A program made the translations under genes and the position numbers. DNA of 64,000 bases, from the NCBI RefSeq assembly GCF_022008365.1, contig NZ_JAIRBA010000003.1, positions 115,583 to 179,582 on the forward strand, written 5' to 3'. This DNA comes from Aequorivita vitellina (lineage in GTDB: Bacteria; Bacteroidota; Bacteroidia; Flavobacteriales; Flavobacteriaceae). This document shows positions 42,045 through 50,111 of this stretch, in pieces. The notes below the pieces were generated by a model. It was given only the letters and a program-made list of their open reading frames with translations. It was not told the DNA's origin and made no database searches. How positions within the stretch are numbered: position 1 is the stretch's first letter; each line of letters opens with the position of its first letter.

Positions 42045-43151
42045 ATGAAAAAACTAACATTTTTATTTTTACTACTTACCCTTGCATTTGCTTCCTGTCA
42101 AGAAAAATACCCTGAACTAAAGGACGGCGTTTATGCTGAATTTGTTACCAATAAAGGAACATTTGTTGCTAAACTTAAAAACGAAACTGCACCACTTACA
42201 GTTTCTAACTTTGTAGCTTTGGCCGAAGGCACAAATGGAATGGTTGACTCCCTTTACAAAGGAAAGCGTTTTTACGACGGACTTACATTCCACCGCGTTA
42301 TTAAGGATTTTATGATTCAAGGTGGTGACCCAAAAGGCGACGGTACAGGCAACCCCGGCTATGCCTTTCCTGATGAACCTAACGATTCTATTCATTTTAC
42401 AGAAAAAGGACTTTTAGCAATGGCAAACTCTGGCCCAGACACAAACGGTAGCCAGTTTTTTATCACGCTTAAGGAAACTCCGTGGTTAAACGGCCGTCAT
42501 ACTATTTTTGGCGAAATAGTATTAGGGCAGGAAGTTGTGGATTCAATAGGAAATGTGGAAACCGAAAAACCTGGCGACAAACCAAAAGAGCCGGTTATTA
42601 TAGAAACGGTAAACATAATAAACAAAGGAAAAGTAAAAGTGCCTTATTTTACCGAAGAGATGGCCAAACTTGAAAAAGAAAAGAAGGAAAAAGAAGAGCG
42701 CATTACTAAAGTAGCAGCAGAACAAGCCAAGGAACTTGAGGCGTTACGGGCAAAAGCAGATTCTTTACCTTCGGGAGTAAAAATATATTTTAACGAAAAA
42801 GGAGAAGGCCCACAACCAAAAGAAGGCGACAAAATTTTGATGAACTATGCAGGTTATCTTGCAGACGGACATCTTTTTGATTCCAACATTCTATCAAATG
42901 CAGAAAAGTTTGAAATGGTTGACGAAATGCGCAAAGCTGCCGGACAATATATACCAGTACCAACAGATTACAGCACCGAAGCAAAATTGATTCCAGGCTT
43001 CCGCGAAGGTCTATTAAATATGAAGGTAGGCGATAAAACAACCATCTTTATCCCTTCACATTTGGCATACGGAAAAAGAGGAATTCCAGGTGTTATCCCT
43101 CCAGATTCTGAATTGATTTTCCAACTAGAAATTGTTGAGATTGTAGAGTAA
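42045..43151 (+). CDS. dual-domain peptidyl-prolyl isomerase (cyclophilin plus FKBP)
   Basis: The 368-aa lipoprotein (lipobox FASC, Cys18) joins two unrelated isomerase folds. Residues about 28-185 are a cyclophilin (FHRVIKDFMIQGGDPKGDGTG, GSQFFITLKETPWLNGRHTIFG). A charged coiled helix (about 190-235) links to an FKBP domain (about 245-368; GFREGLLNMKVGDKTTIFIPSHLAYGKRG). It is anchored in the envelope and, with GldI upstream, suggests a folding pair for exported proteins. It ends at a strong terminator. Confidence 0.93.
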   Translation: MKKLTFLFLLLTLAFASCQEKYPELKDGVYAEFVTNKGTFVAKLKNETAPLTVSNFVALAEGTNGMVDSLYKGKRFYDGLTFHRVIKDFMIQGGDPKGDGTGNPGYAFPDEPNDSIHFTEKGLLAMANSGPDTNGSQFFITLKETPWLNGRHTIFGEIVLGQEVVDSIGNVETEKPGDKPKEPVIIETVNIINKGKVKVPYFTEEMAKLEKEKKEKEERITKVAAEQAKELEALRAKADSLPSGVKIYFNEKGEGPQPKEGDKILMNYAGYLADGHLFDSNILSNAEKFEMVDEMRKAAGQYIPVPTDYSTEAKLIPGFREGLLNMKVGDKTTIFIPSHLAYGKRGIPGVIPPDSELIFQLEIVEIVE

Positions 43152-43172
43152 TTACAGACTTACTTATAAAGA

Positions 43173-43211
43173 AAAAGAGGAGCCAATTAAAAACTGGCTC
43201 CTCTTTTTTTT
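43173..43211 (+). terminator. terminator of the nrnA-gldI-PPIase unit
   Basis: AAAAGAGGAGCCA pairs with TGGCTCCTCTTTT (13 bp) around a 9-base loop and is followed by a T tract. Confidence 0.88.
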
Positions 43212-43228
43212 TATTCAGAATTGAAAAG

Positions 43229-43339
43229 GAATCACGAAACACGACTAAAGCGACCCACGACAAATTGTGATATATATAGTATGTTTTCAGTTTTATTCAA
43301 AAGAACAAATTTAAAAAATAGTCGAATCTGTCGTGATTC
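43229..43339. repeat. possible small inverted-repeat element
   Basis: GAATCACGA (43229-43237) and TCGTGATTC (43331-43339) are perfect 9-base inverted ends around an AT-rich centre, in a gap with no ORF. The ends resemble the CACGAAT-type element at 44919-45017. Confidence 0.4.
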
Positions 43340-43400
43340 GTGCAGCGCCCGCGTGCCGCTGTAGCTTTAGCGGAGGAGCAAGCGCTCGTTTTTCATGGCT

Positions 43401-44852
43401 CTATTTCTTCGGAATATTCTTTAAAATTTCCAATACAAATTCCCAGTATTTTTGAGCAGAAGAAATACTTGCGCGTTCATCGGGAGAGTGTGCTCCTTTA
43501 ATAGTTGGTCCGAAAGAAATCATATCCATTCCAGGATAATTCTGACCTAAAATACCACATTCCAATCCAGCGTGGCAAGCGGCTACGTTAGCTTTTTCGC
43601 CATTCATTTTTTGGTAAAGACTATCTAAAACTTTTAAAATAGCGCTGTCCATATTTGGTGCCCAACCTGGATAATCGCCAGCTAAATTTACATCGTACCC
43701 TGCAAGTTCAAAAGTAGATGTAAGCGCATTTGCCAAGGCGTCTTTTGAAGATTCTACCGAGCTTCGAGTTAAACATTCAACTTTAATAGTTCCGTTTACA
43801 ACCGAAACTTTTGCAATGTTATTTGAAGTTTCAACCAAATCTTCAATATCTGGGCTCATTCGGTAAACACCATTGTGAGCAGCATTCAGTGCATTTAAAA
43901 AATTAGTTTGATCTGCCGCTGCCATAGTTTTCGCATTGGCCTCACTACTTTTTTCAGCAGTAATAGTCAAGTTTTCTTCCAAAGATTTGTATTCCGTAAG
44001 AATATCGTTTTTTATCTTTTCAAAAGCTGAGTTAAACTTTTCTTCCGAAGTAACTACAACTTGCGCCACGCTTTCTCTCGGGATTGCGTTGCGAAGACTT
44101 CCGCCTTCCAGTTTTGTTAATTGCATAAAATCGTTTGTAGCAAAAAGCACTCGGTTCATTAGCTTATTCGCATTCCCCAAACCTTTAATGATGTCCATTC
44201 CGCTATGGCCGCCGTTTAGTCCTTTCACTTTAATGGTGAAAGCAACAGCATTTTGCGGAGCGTTTATTTCAGAATATGTCCCAGTTGCGGTAATATCTAC
44301 GCCACCAGCACAGCCTACGCCTATTTCATCATCTTCTTCGGTGTCGAGGTTTAAAAGAATATCGCCTTTCAGCAAACCGCCTTTTAAGCCTTTGGCACCC
44401 GTCATTCCTGTTTCTTCGTCAATTGTAAAAAGTGCTTCAATTGCTGGGTGTTCAATTTTGTTGCTTTCAAGAATTGCCATAATGGTTGCAACTCCCAAAC
44501 CGTTGTCGGCTCCAAGCGTAGTGCCTTTTGCACGAACCCAGTCACCATCAATGTACATTTCAATTCCTTGCGTATCAAAATTGAAATCGGTGTCGTTATT
44601 TTTTTGATGAACCATATCTAAATGGCTTTGTAAAACAACCATTTTTCTATCTTCCAAACCTTTGGTAGCAGGCTTGCGGATTATCACGTTACCCACTTCG
44701 TCTTCAATAGTTTCTAAACCAAGATTCTTTCCGAAATCTTTCATAAACGCAATTACACGTTCCTCCTTTTTTGAAGGGCGTGGCACGGCGTTTAGGTCTG
44801 CAAATTTGTTCCAAAGGGCTTTGGGCTTAAGGTTTCTTATTTCTTCGTTCAT
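43401..44852 (-). CDS. pepD: aminoacyl-histidine dipeptidase (M20 family)
   Basis: PepD hydrolyses dipeptides such as carnosine-like Xaa-His in the cytoplasm using two zinc ions. The 483-aa length is usual. Metal sites are seen in LQSHLDMVHQKN, TTLGADNGLGVA, IDEETGMTGAKGLKGG and the C-terminal FGPTIKGAHSPDERA. A CTTC-loop palindromic repeat lies just upstream of the start. Confidence 0.94.
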   Translation of the reverse strand: MNEEIRNLKPKALWNKFADLNAVPRPSKKEERVIAFMKDFGKNLGLETIEDEVGNVIIRKPATKGLEDRKMVVLQSHLDMVHQKNNDTDFNFDTQGIEMYIDGDWVRAKGTTLGADNGLGVATIMAILESNKIEHPAIEALFTIDEETGMTGAKGLKGGLLKGDILLNLDTEEDDEIGVGCAGGVDITATGTYSEINAPQNAVAFTIKVKGLNGGHSGMDIIKGLGNANKLMNRVLFATNDFMQLTKLEGGSLRNAIPRESVAQVVVTSEEKFNSAFEKIKNDILTEYKSLEENLTITAEKSSEANAKTMAAADQTNFLNALNAAHNGVYRMSPDIEDLVETSNNIAKVSVVNGTIKVECLTRSSVESSKDALANALTSTFELAGYDVNLAGDYPGWAPNMDSAILKVLDSLYQKMNGEKANVAACHAGLECGILGQNYPGMDMISFGPTIKGAHSPDERASISSAQKYWEFVLEILKNIPKK

Positions 44853-44858
44853 ATTGTT

Positions 44859-44880
44859 TTTCCCGCGAAGGCGGAAATCT
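44859..44880. repeat. second copy of the CCCGCCTTCGCGGG-type hairpin repeat
   Basis: TTTCCCGCGAAGGCGGAAA is the reverse complement of the 37468-37487 element with one stem change. It lies directly upstream of the pepD start codon. Confidence 0.6.
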
Positions 44881-44918
44881 TTTTAAGGTTAAACAAAATT
44901 TTCAGTAAAACATTTTTT

Positions 44919-45017
44919 ACCACGAATTCTCGAATAATTGAGTTTATAAAATGACGTATTTCTAAGAAATGCATATTTCTGAAATATTATATAGAAATAT
45001 TTTCGTGTATTCGTGGT
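44919..45017. repeat. 99-bp MITE-like inverted-repeat element
   Basis: The left end ACCACGAATTCTCGAA and the right end TTCGTGTATTCGTGGT are inverted repeats agreeing at 14 of 16 positions. The centre is AT-rich with no ORF. CACGAATACACGAA-type elements are common between genes in Bacteroidota; mobility is not shown here. Confidence 0.6.
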
Positions 45018-45082
45018 TATATTTCCGCAAATTTACGGTTTTGTGATCGCTATAAAAATTATGTAGTGAAAGAATTCCTTCG

Positions 45083-45090
45083 TAAGTTTG
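45083..45090 (+). promoter_or_regulatory. -7 element of the DUF3810 gene
   Basis: TAAGTTTG, a full TAnnTTTG match, only 4 bases before ATG 45095. The transcript would be leaderless or nearly so. Confidence 0.5.
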
Positions 45091-45094
45091 GATT

Positions 45095-46162
45095 ATGCAA
45101 AAACGAACCTCAGCATTCCTCGCTATATTTCTATTTGTGCAGATAATTGCACTTCAAGTTTTAAAACAATTCCCGGAGTTCGTTGAAAAATATTACAGTC
45201 TCGGCATCTATCCGTGGATTTCAAAAATATCGCGTTACATTTTTGGGTGGGTTCCATTTTCAGTTGGCGATCTGTTTTATTTGCTCATAATTATAGTTGC
45301 CATTCGTTGGCTTTATAAAAATGCGAAAAGGCTTAAAAACGATACTGTCCACTTTTTTATGGATATTCTGGCAGCCGTTTCGGTAGTATATTTAATGTTT
45401 CACGTGCTTTGGGGATTTAATTATTACCGATTGCCTCTTCACAAATCGCTACATTTAGAGAGCGATTACACTACAGAGCAACTAGTAAACACAACCCAAC
45501 GTTTTATTGAAAAAAGCAACGCGATGCACCGCGAGCTGGGGTATGCCGATAGTGTAAAAATAGATTTGCCTTATACGCAGAAGGAAATTTTCAAAAAAAC
45601 TTTAAACGGCTACCAAAATTTGGAAAAGGAGTTTCCAAAGCTCGCCATTTCGCCGCGAAGTCTTAAAAAGAGCGGTTGGAGTTTAGGACTTACAATTATG
45701 GGTTACAGCGGCTATTTAAATCCTTTTTCGGGCGAAGCGCAAGTAAACAACTTGATTACAACTTATAAGTTTCCAGTAGTTGCTTGTCACGAAGAAGCGC
45801 ACCAAATAGGTTTTGCCGCTGAAAACGAAGCTAATTTTATTGCTACGCTTTCCACACTGCACAACGACGATCTGTATATTCAATATGCGGGATATATTTT
45901 TACACTGCGATATTTAATCAATGAAATTGCACGAAGAGACGAGCCAAAATACTTCGAGCTTTTAACCACCATAAACCCTGGGATTTTGGAAAGCTATAAA
46001 GAAATGCGCGATTTTTGGGAAAGCTATCAAAATCCATTGGAGGATTTTTCAAAAATATTTTGGGACAACTTTTTAAAAGCAAACAACCAAAGCCGCGGCA
46101 TCATGAGTTATGATTATATGGTGGCTTTGGTTGTAAATTATTTTGAAGATAGAACGCTTTGA
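45095..46162 (+). CDS. DUF3810 membrane protein with zincin motif
   Basis: The 355-aa protein has three N-terminal membrane helices (about residues 7-25, 55-75 and 88-108), the DUF3810 signature VPFSVGDLFYLL, then a large domain. This carries HEEAH (H232, E233, H236) followed by a downstream acidic cluster (ENEANF), which fits a zinc metallopeptidase site of HExxH type. Activity is inference. It is monocistronic. Confidence 0.87.
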   Translation: MQKRTSAFLAIFLFVQIIALQVLKQFPEFVEKYYSLGIYPWISKISRYIFGWVPFSVGDLFYLLIIIVAIRWLYKNAKRLKNDTVHFFMDILAAVSVVYLMFHVLWGFNYYRLPLHKSLHLESDYTTEQLVNTTQRFIEKSNAMHRELGYADSVKIDLPYTQKEIFKKTLNGYQNLEKEFPKLAISPRSLKKSGWSLGLTIMGYSGYLNPFSGEAQVNNLITTYKFPVVACHEEAHQIGFAAENEANFIATLSTLHNDDLYIQYAGYIFTLRYLINEIARRDEPKYFELLTTINPGILESYKEMRDFWESYQNPLEDFSKIFWDNFLKANNQSRGIMSYDYMVALVVNYFEDRTL

Positions 46163-46219
46163 AATCGATCCCGATGGGTTTCTGGACGAAACTGAAATCG
46201 AAAAACGGACATTTCACCC

Positions 46220-47065
46220 CTACTTCACATATTGCGCTTCATCGGGTTTCGCGAAAACAGAAGCATCGAGCATCGTTTCGGTGGCGGTTACTTTATCAAA
46301 TTTTATATCCATCTTTTTTCCTTTTGGTTTGCCGTTTTCAACATTGTACCAAACCAATTTTTCAGGCAGTAAAAGTCCGTTTACTTCTTGCCATTTGTCG
46401 TATTTTATATAGTGCCAGTCGTCGCTTTTCTTTTGATCCTTAAACGTAACAGTATATGCCAACCATTCCATTTTATTGGTTGTGGGGTCGAAATATAAAA
46501 TGTATTCATCTTCCGGTGAATCGCCCACGTTATCGTTATACGAAATTTTAACTCCGTTGTACATTTCACCGTCCAATTCAGTAGGTTCTACAGCGGTATA
46601 ATTGGTGCCCGGATCAGAAATTATAAAAGGCATTGCATAAAAATAGAACATCAAATTATGGTAAAAAACGGGGTTGCCTTCATAACCTAAATCGTGTCTT
46701 AAAAGCCAAACACCATTTGCGTCGTTACCAATGGACCAATCTTTAGATTCTATTTTGTTTTGTCTATTTGGCAGTGAAATTGTGTGAACTTCGTCACCAT
46801 TTTTCCCTTTCATTTCAAAACAAAGGTTATTCATTTGCTTCCAGTGGTCTAATCCGCCGTGTGCCGTAAATACACTTTGAAGTTGTGTTGGAAAGGTTTT
46901 TGGAGTATTCACACTTGCATCCCTCGCTTCGCCAGCAGGGGCTTCAACTCCGGTGGTGTCTAATTCTGTTCCTTCAACCCGCGGGTCTTCGCCGCTAGTT
47001 TTTTGATCGTTTTTACACGCCCAAAGTGAAAGGACTAGTGTAAATAATAAAATTAGTTTTTTCAT
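46220..47065 (-). CDS. DUF6503 lipoprotein
   Basis: ATG 47065 gives 281 aa with lipobox LSLWAC (Cys17). After an acidic linker, residues about 55-281 match the DUF6503 family: VFTAHGGLDHWKQMNNL, then LRHDLGYEGNPVFYHNLMFYFYAMPF and EYILYFDPTTNKMEWL. The fold resembles lipoprotein-localisation (LolA/LolB-like) beta half-barrels, but this is only a resemblance. Function unknown. It may be co-transcribed weakly with the T9SS gene upstream, from which a terminator separates it. Confidence 0.82.
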   Translation of the reverse strand: MKKLILLFTLVLSLWACKNDQKTSGEDPRVEGTELDTTGVEAPAGEARDASVNTPKTFPTQLQSVFTAHGGLDHWKQMNNLCFEMKGKNGDEVHTISLPNRQNKIESKDWSIGNDANGVWLLRHDLGYEGNPVFYHNLMFYFYAMPFIISDPGTNYTAVEPTELDGEMYNGVKISYNDNVGDSPEDEYILYFDPTTNKMEWLAYTVTFKDQKKSDDWHYIKYDKWQEVNGLLLPEKLVWYNVENGKPKGKKMDIKFDKVTATETMLDASVFAKPDEAQYVK

Positions 47066-47094
47066 AATGGTTGGTTTCTTAATCATTAAATGTA

Positions 47095-47124
47095 AAAAAG
47101 CTACCCGTGCTGGGGAAGCTTTTT
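47095..47124 (-). terminator. terminator of the large T9SS protein gene
   Basis: AAAAAGCT pairs with AGCTTTTT, with an inner CCC/GGG pairing; T run on the minus strand. It lies about 60 bases after the stop. Confidence 0.65.
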
Positions 47125-47183
47125 AGAAATGTTTATGATTAATAGACGTGAGACTTGAGATATGAGATTTTAGACTAGCACGA

Positions 47184-49022
47184 TTAGTGCTTTATAATTT
47201 TCTTCACTATTGAATTTTCTTCGGAAGAAATCTTCACGAAATACACGCCGTTTTCCAAAGAAGAAATATCCATTGTTAACTTTCCGTTTTGCGGTAGCAT
47301 TTTTTCAGAAAATAATAGTTTCCCTTGAATGTCATACACTGAAATAGTTGTTTCCAAAATTAATTGTGAAGACCGAACGGTAAAGCTTTCCGAAGTTGGG
47401 TTCGGATAAATTTCTAAGTTTTCAAAACCGAAAGAATTTACAGAGAGGAACACTTCGTCATCCAAGAAATCTGGAATACCGTTGCCATTTGTGTCGTCGT
47501 CAAGTGGCGTGCCGTTGTTGTTATAATCCTCATCAATCGTTAAAGTGCCATCGCCGTCATCGTCATTGTCTAAATAATTTTCTACACCGTCGCCATCGGT
47601 ATCAATATAAATATACGATGGGGCAACGCCTGCGCCAATTCCTGTTGTTTCAATTAAAGTAAGCACTGAATCGCCATCGTCATCGTTGTCTAAATAATTC
47701 GGGATTCCGTCGCCATCGGTGTCGTCATCGTTTAGGTTGCCGTTGCCGTTTATGTCTTCATCTTCATTTGCTATGCCATCGCCGTCTGCATCTGGGGTTA
47801 GTTCATCTGTAGCGATTTCAAAAGAAGTAACCACAGCGCAGTCAGTATTCACATTTTCAACACGAACGTAAATAGTTTGTGGGTTTGAAATGTTATAATA
47901 TGCTGTAGGAGGTATTATAATAAGTACATTATTTAGAGCATCTGCTTCCGTTTCGTGGAAAGAAACCACAAAATCTGAAGGATTTAAACCCGCCAACATT
48001 ACGGGAATATTCACCGTAAGATCAAAAATCGCGAACCCGTCGCCATCGCCTTCATTTATAAATAGGTTATTGGGTTGGGTTATTGGGGGGATTTCGTTTA
48101 CTAATAATTCGAGTTCAACAATTGTGTAACATCCCGTTGAGGAATCTTCAACTCGCACATAAACAGTTTGTGAATATGGAACGATATTTTCATAAGGACT
48201 AGGAAGTGGGAATGTTCCATTGTGTGCATCAATTTCGGTTTCATGATAAGTAATATTTATATTTTGTTGACCGTTACCAATTTCGGCATCTTTTACAGTC
48301 AGATCGAAAATACCAAAGCCATCATTGTCATCATCACAAACTAGAAGTGGATCAGGGTTTTGATTGGGGTTAGGGTTTGGCAATACACTTAAAGTAAGCG
48401 TAACAAGGGTTTTACAACCATTGGCAAAAGCGACTCTACCAATTACGGTTTGTGGAGTCGCAATATTCTGATATGCGGAAGGATTTGGAATAGGAATATT
48501 CGCTGCTTCATCGGCAGCGTTCATAAACCATGTTACTGTTAGGCTTGGATCGCCATTTGTAACTTCATTGTGGATACTGGTAAGATCGAAGGTAGAAATT
48601 TCATCGGTTGGAGTACTTCCACCTATTTCATCATCGCATAACATCATTTCAAAAGGGCCTAGGTTTGGGGGTGTTGGGTCTATAATTAATTCAAAATTAG
48701 TTGTATCAAAATCGCCAGTTCCTAATTCCTGTAGTCTCGCATAAATTGTTTCAACGGGAGCAATAGCAACGTAGTTTGACGGATTTGCTATCGGATTTAT
48801 TGCAGCATCCGCATCAGATTGGCTTAAGTGATACGTAAGTTGAAAATCCGAGGGATTTTGGATACCAATAATAATAGCATCGTTTACCGTTAAATCAAAC
48901 ATTTCTGCTCCATCATTATTTATATCGCAGGCAAATAAATCTGGAGCCGGATTTGCCACAACTTGGGCAGATAACGAAATTGAAGTTATAAGCAAGCTTA
49001 TTAAAAGTACTAACCTCATCAT
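47184..49022 (-). CDS. T9SS-secreted repeat protein with calcium-loop region
   Basis: Starting at ATG 49022 (612 aa; 49019 is also possible) the product has a signal peptide ending SLSAQ. Four repeats of about 95 residues follow, each with a FDLT strand, a Y/F-H-E/S segment and a QTVYVRVE-type end. Then a TSP3-like calcium-binding stretch (DADGDGIANEDED, DTDGDGIPNYLDNDDDGD) and a C-terminal T9SS type A sorting domain (YPNPTSESFTV to GVYFVKISS). It should be exported by the PorSS and either released or bound to the surface. Partners unknown. Confidence 0.9.
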   Translation of the reverse strand: MMRLVLLISLLITSISLSAQVVANPAPDLFACDINNDGAEMFDLTVNDAIIIGIQNPSDFQLTYHLSQSDADAAINPIANPSNYVAIAPVETIYARLQELGTGDFDTTNFELIIDPTPPNLGPFEMMLCDDEIGGSTPTDEISTFDLTSIHNEVTNGDPSLTVTWFMNAADEAANIPIPNPSAYQNIATPQTVIGRVAFANGCKTLVTLTLSVLPNPNPNQNPDPLLVCDDDNDGFGIFDLTVKDAEIGNGQQNINITYHETEIDAHNGTFPLPSPYENIVPYSQTVYVRVEDSSTGCYTIVELELLVNEIPPITQPNNLFINEGDGDGFAIFDLTVNIPVMLAGLNPSDFVVSFHETEADALNNVLIIIPPTAYYNISNPQTIYVRVENVNTDCAVVTSFEIATDELTPDADGDGIANEDEDINGNGNLNDDDTDGDGIPNYLDNDDDGDSVLTLIETTGIGAGVAPSYIYIDTDGDGVENYLDNDDDGDGTLTIDEDYNNNGTPLDDDTNGNGIPDFLDDEVFLSVNSFGFENLEIYPNPTSESFTVRSSQLILETTISVYDIQGKLLFSEKMLPQNGKLTMDISSLENGVYFVKISSEENSIVKKIIKH

Positions 49023-49171
49023 ACGTAATATTTTTCCCGCAAGATATAAAAACATTTTAAAACGTTAAGAAAGTTTTAACATTGAAAACAGGAAGTTCAA
49101 TTCAGCAAAGAATTGTTATATATCCTGAAATAGAAAGCAAAATCCTCCGCAATAAATAATTTTCAGTAGCG

Positions 49172-49179
49172 TATCTTTG
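49172..49179 (+). promoter_or_regulatory. -7 element of the RNA methyltransferase gene
   Basis: TATCTTTG, perfect consensus, 4 bases before ATG 49184, implying a leaderless transcript. Confidence 0.5.
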
Positions 49180-49183
49180 CGCA

Positions 49184-50044
49184 ATGCACAAGAACATCAC
49201 AAGTTTTCATAATCCGCTGATAAAACAAATTGTTTTATTACAGGAAAAATCGCGCGAACGCCGGAAAACAAATCTTTTTATTATTGAAGGGTTTCGTGAA
49301 ATTTCACTGGCAATAAAAGGTGGCTATCTTTTGAAAACCCTACTTTTCTGTTCCGAAATCATTTCCGAAGAAGAAATTTTCACATTGAAGGAATCCGCCA
49401 ACAGCGAAGCAGAATTCATTGAAATTACTTCAGAAATCTACGAAAAAATCGCCTATCGTGGCTCTACAGAAGGCGTTTTGGCTATAGCACATTCGAAAGA
49501 TTTAAATCTTTCAAACTTGGTCATTTCGACAGAGTCTAGGCAGAGCGTAGCCGAAGCCCTCAATGACCGGTCCCTGAGCGGAGCCGAAGAGCCGTTAATT
49601 TTAATAGCCGAAGCACCCGAAAAACCAGGGAACATTGGCGCGCTTCTTCGCACCGCAGATGCCGCAAATGTAGATGCGGTAATTATTGCCAACCCGAAAA
49701 CAGATATGTACAATCCAAACATCATCCGCAGTAGTGTGGGTTGTTTGTTTACAAATAGAATTGCCACGGGAAGTACTTCGGAGATAATTGCGTTTTTGAA
49801 AGCAAACAATGTCAATATTTATTGTGCTGCTTTGGAAGCTTCGGTGCCTTACCACACTTGTAATTTCAAAGAAAGTACGGCGATTGTAGTTGGAACTGAA
49901 GCCACCGGTCTTTCCAAAGAATGGCTAGAAAACAGCACCCAAAATATCATCATCCCAATGGAAGGCGAAATTGACAGTATGAATGTTTCAGTGGCCGCGG
50001 GAATCCTTATATTTGAGGCGAAAAGACAACGAACAGCCCTCTAA
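49184..50044 (+). CDS. SpoU/TrmH family RNA 2'-O-methyltransferase
   Basis: The 286-aa enzyme methylates a ribose in rRNA or tRNA using SAM. An N-terminal substrate-binding domain (SFHNPLIKQIVLLQEKSRERR) is followed by the SPOUT knot domain: EAPEKPGNIGALLRTADAA, NPNIIRSSVGCLF, VVGTEATGLSKEW and IPMEGEIDSMNVSVAAGIL. Between the two domains, about residues 112-137 (STESRQSVAEALNDRSLSGA) are encoded by a dispersed palindromic repeat (49519-49593) and are unlike homologues as I know them. The target nucleotide cannot be told. Confidence 0.93.
   Translation: MHKNITSFHNPLIKQIVLLQEKSRERRKTNLFIIEGFREISLAIKGGYLLKTLLFCSEIISEEEIFTLKESANSEAEFIEITSEIYEKIAYRGSTEGVLAIAHSKDLNLSNLVISTESRQSVAEALNDRSLSGAEEPLILIAEAPEKPGNIGALLRTADAANVDAVIIANPKTDMYNPNIIRSSVGCLFTNRIATGSTSEIIAFLKANNVNIYCAALEASVPYHTCNFKESTAIVVGTEATGLSKEWLENSTQNIIIPMEGEIDSMNVSVAAGILIFEAKRQRTAL
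49519..49593 (+). repeat. palindromic repeat inserted in frame in the methyltransferase gene
   Basis: GGTCATT (49519-49525) and AATGACC (49562-49568) are inverted ends of a 50-base unit containing GAGCGTAGCCGAAG; a second core, GAGCGGAGCCGAAG, follows at 49576-49589. The reading frame passes through without a stop. The core matches the elements in mutA and mutL. Confidence 0.7.
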
Positions 50045-50111
50045 TTTCTAAAAAGAAAACTGCTCTAGCTTTTAAAAAAGAAATTGAAATTTTAACCTTG
50101 ATTCTTTCCCC

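Noticed and set aside
43936..44607. 223-aa open frame on the plus strand
   Set aside because: Antisense shadow of pepD; low-complexity Ser/Pro/Phe-rich translation.
46900..46990. possible repeat-derived peptide VEAPAGEARDASVN in the DUF6503 lipoprotein
   Set aside because: The DNA looks a little like the GAGCG repeats, but no inverted ends or clear core were found, and acidic linkers are common after lipoboxes.
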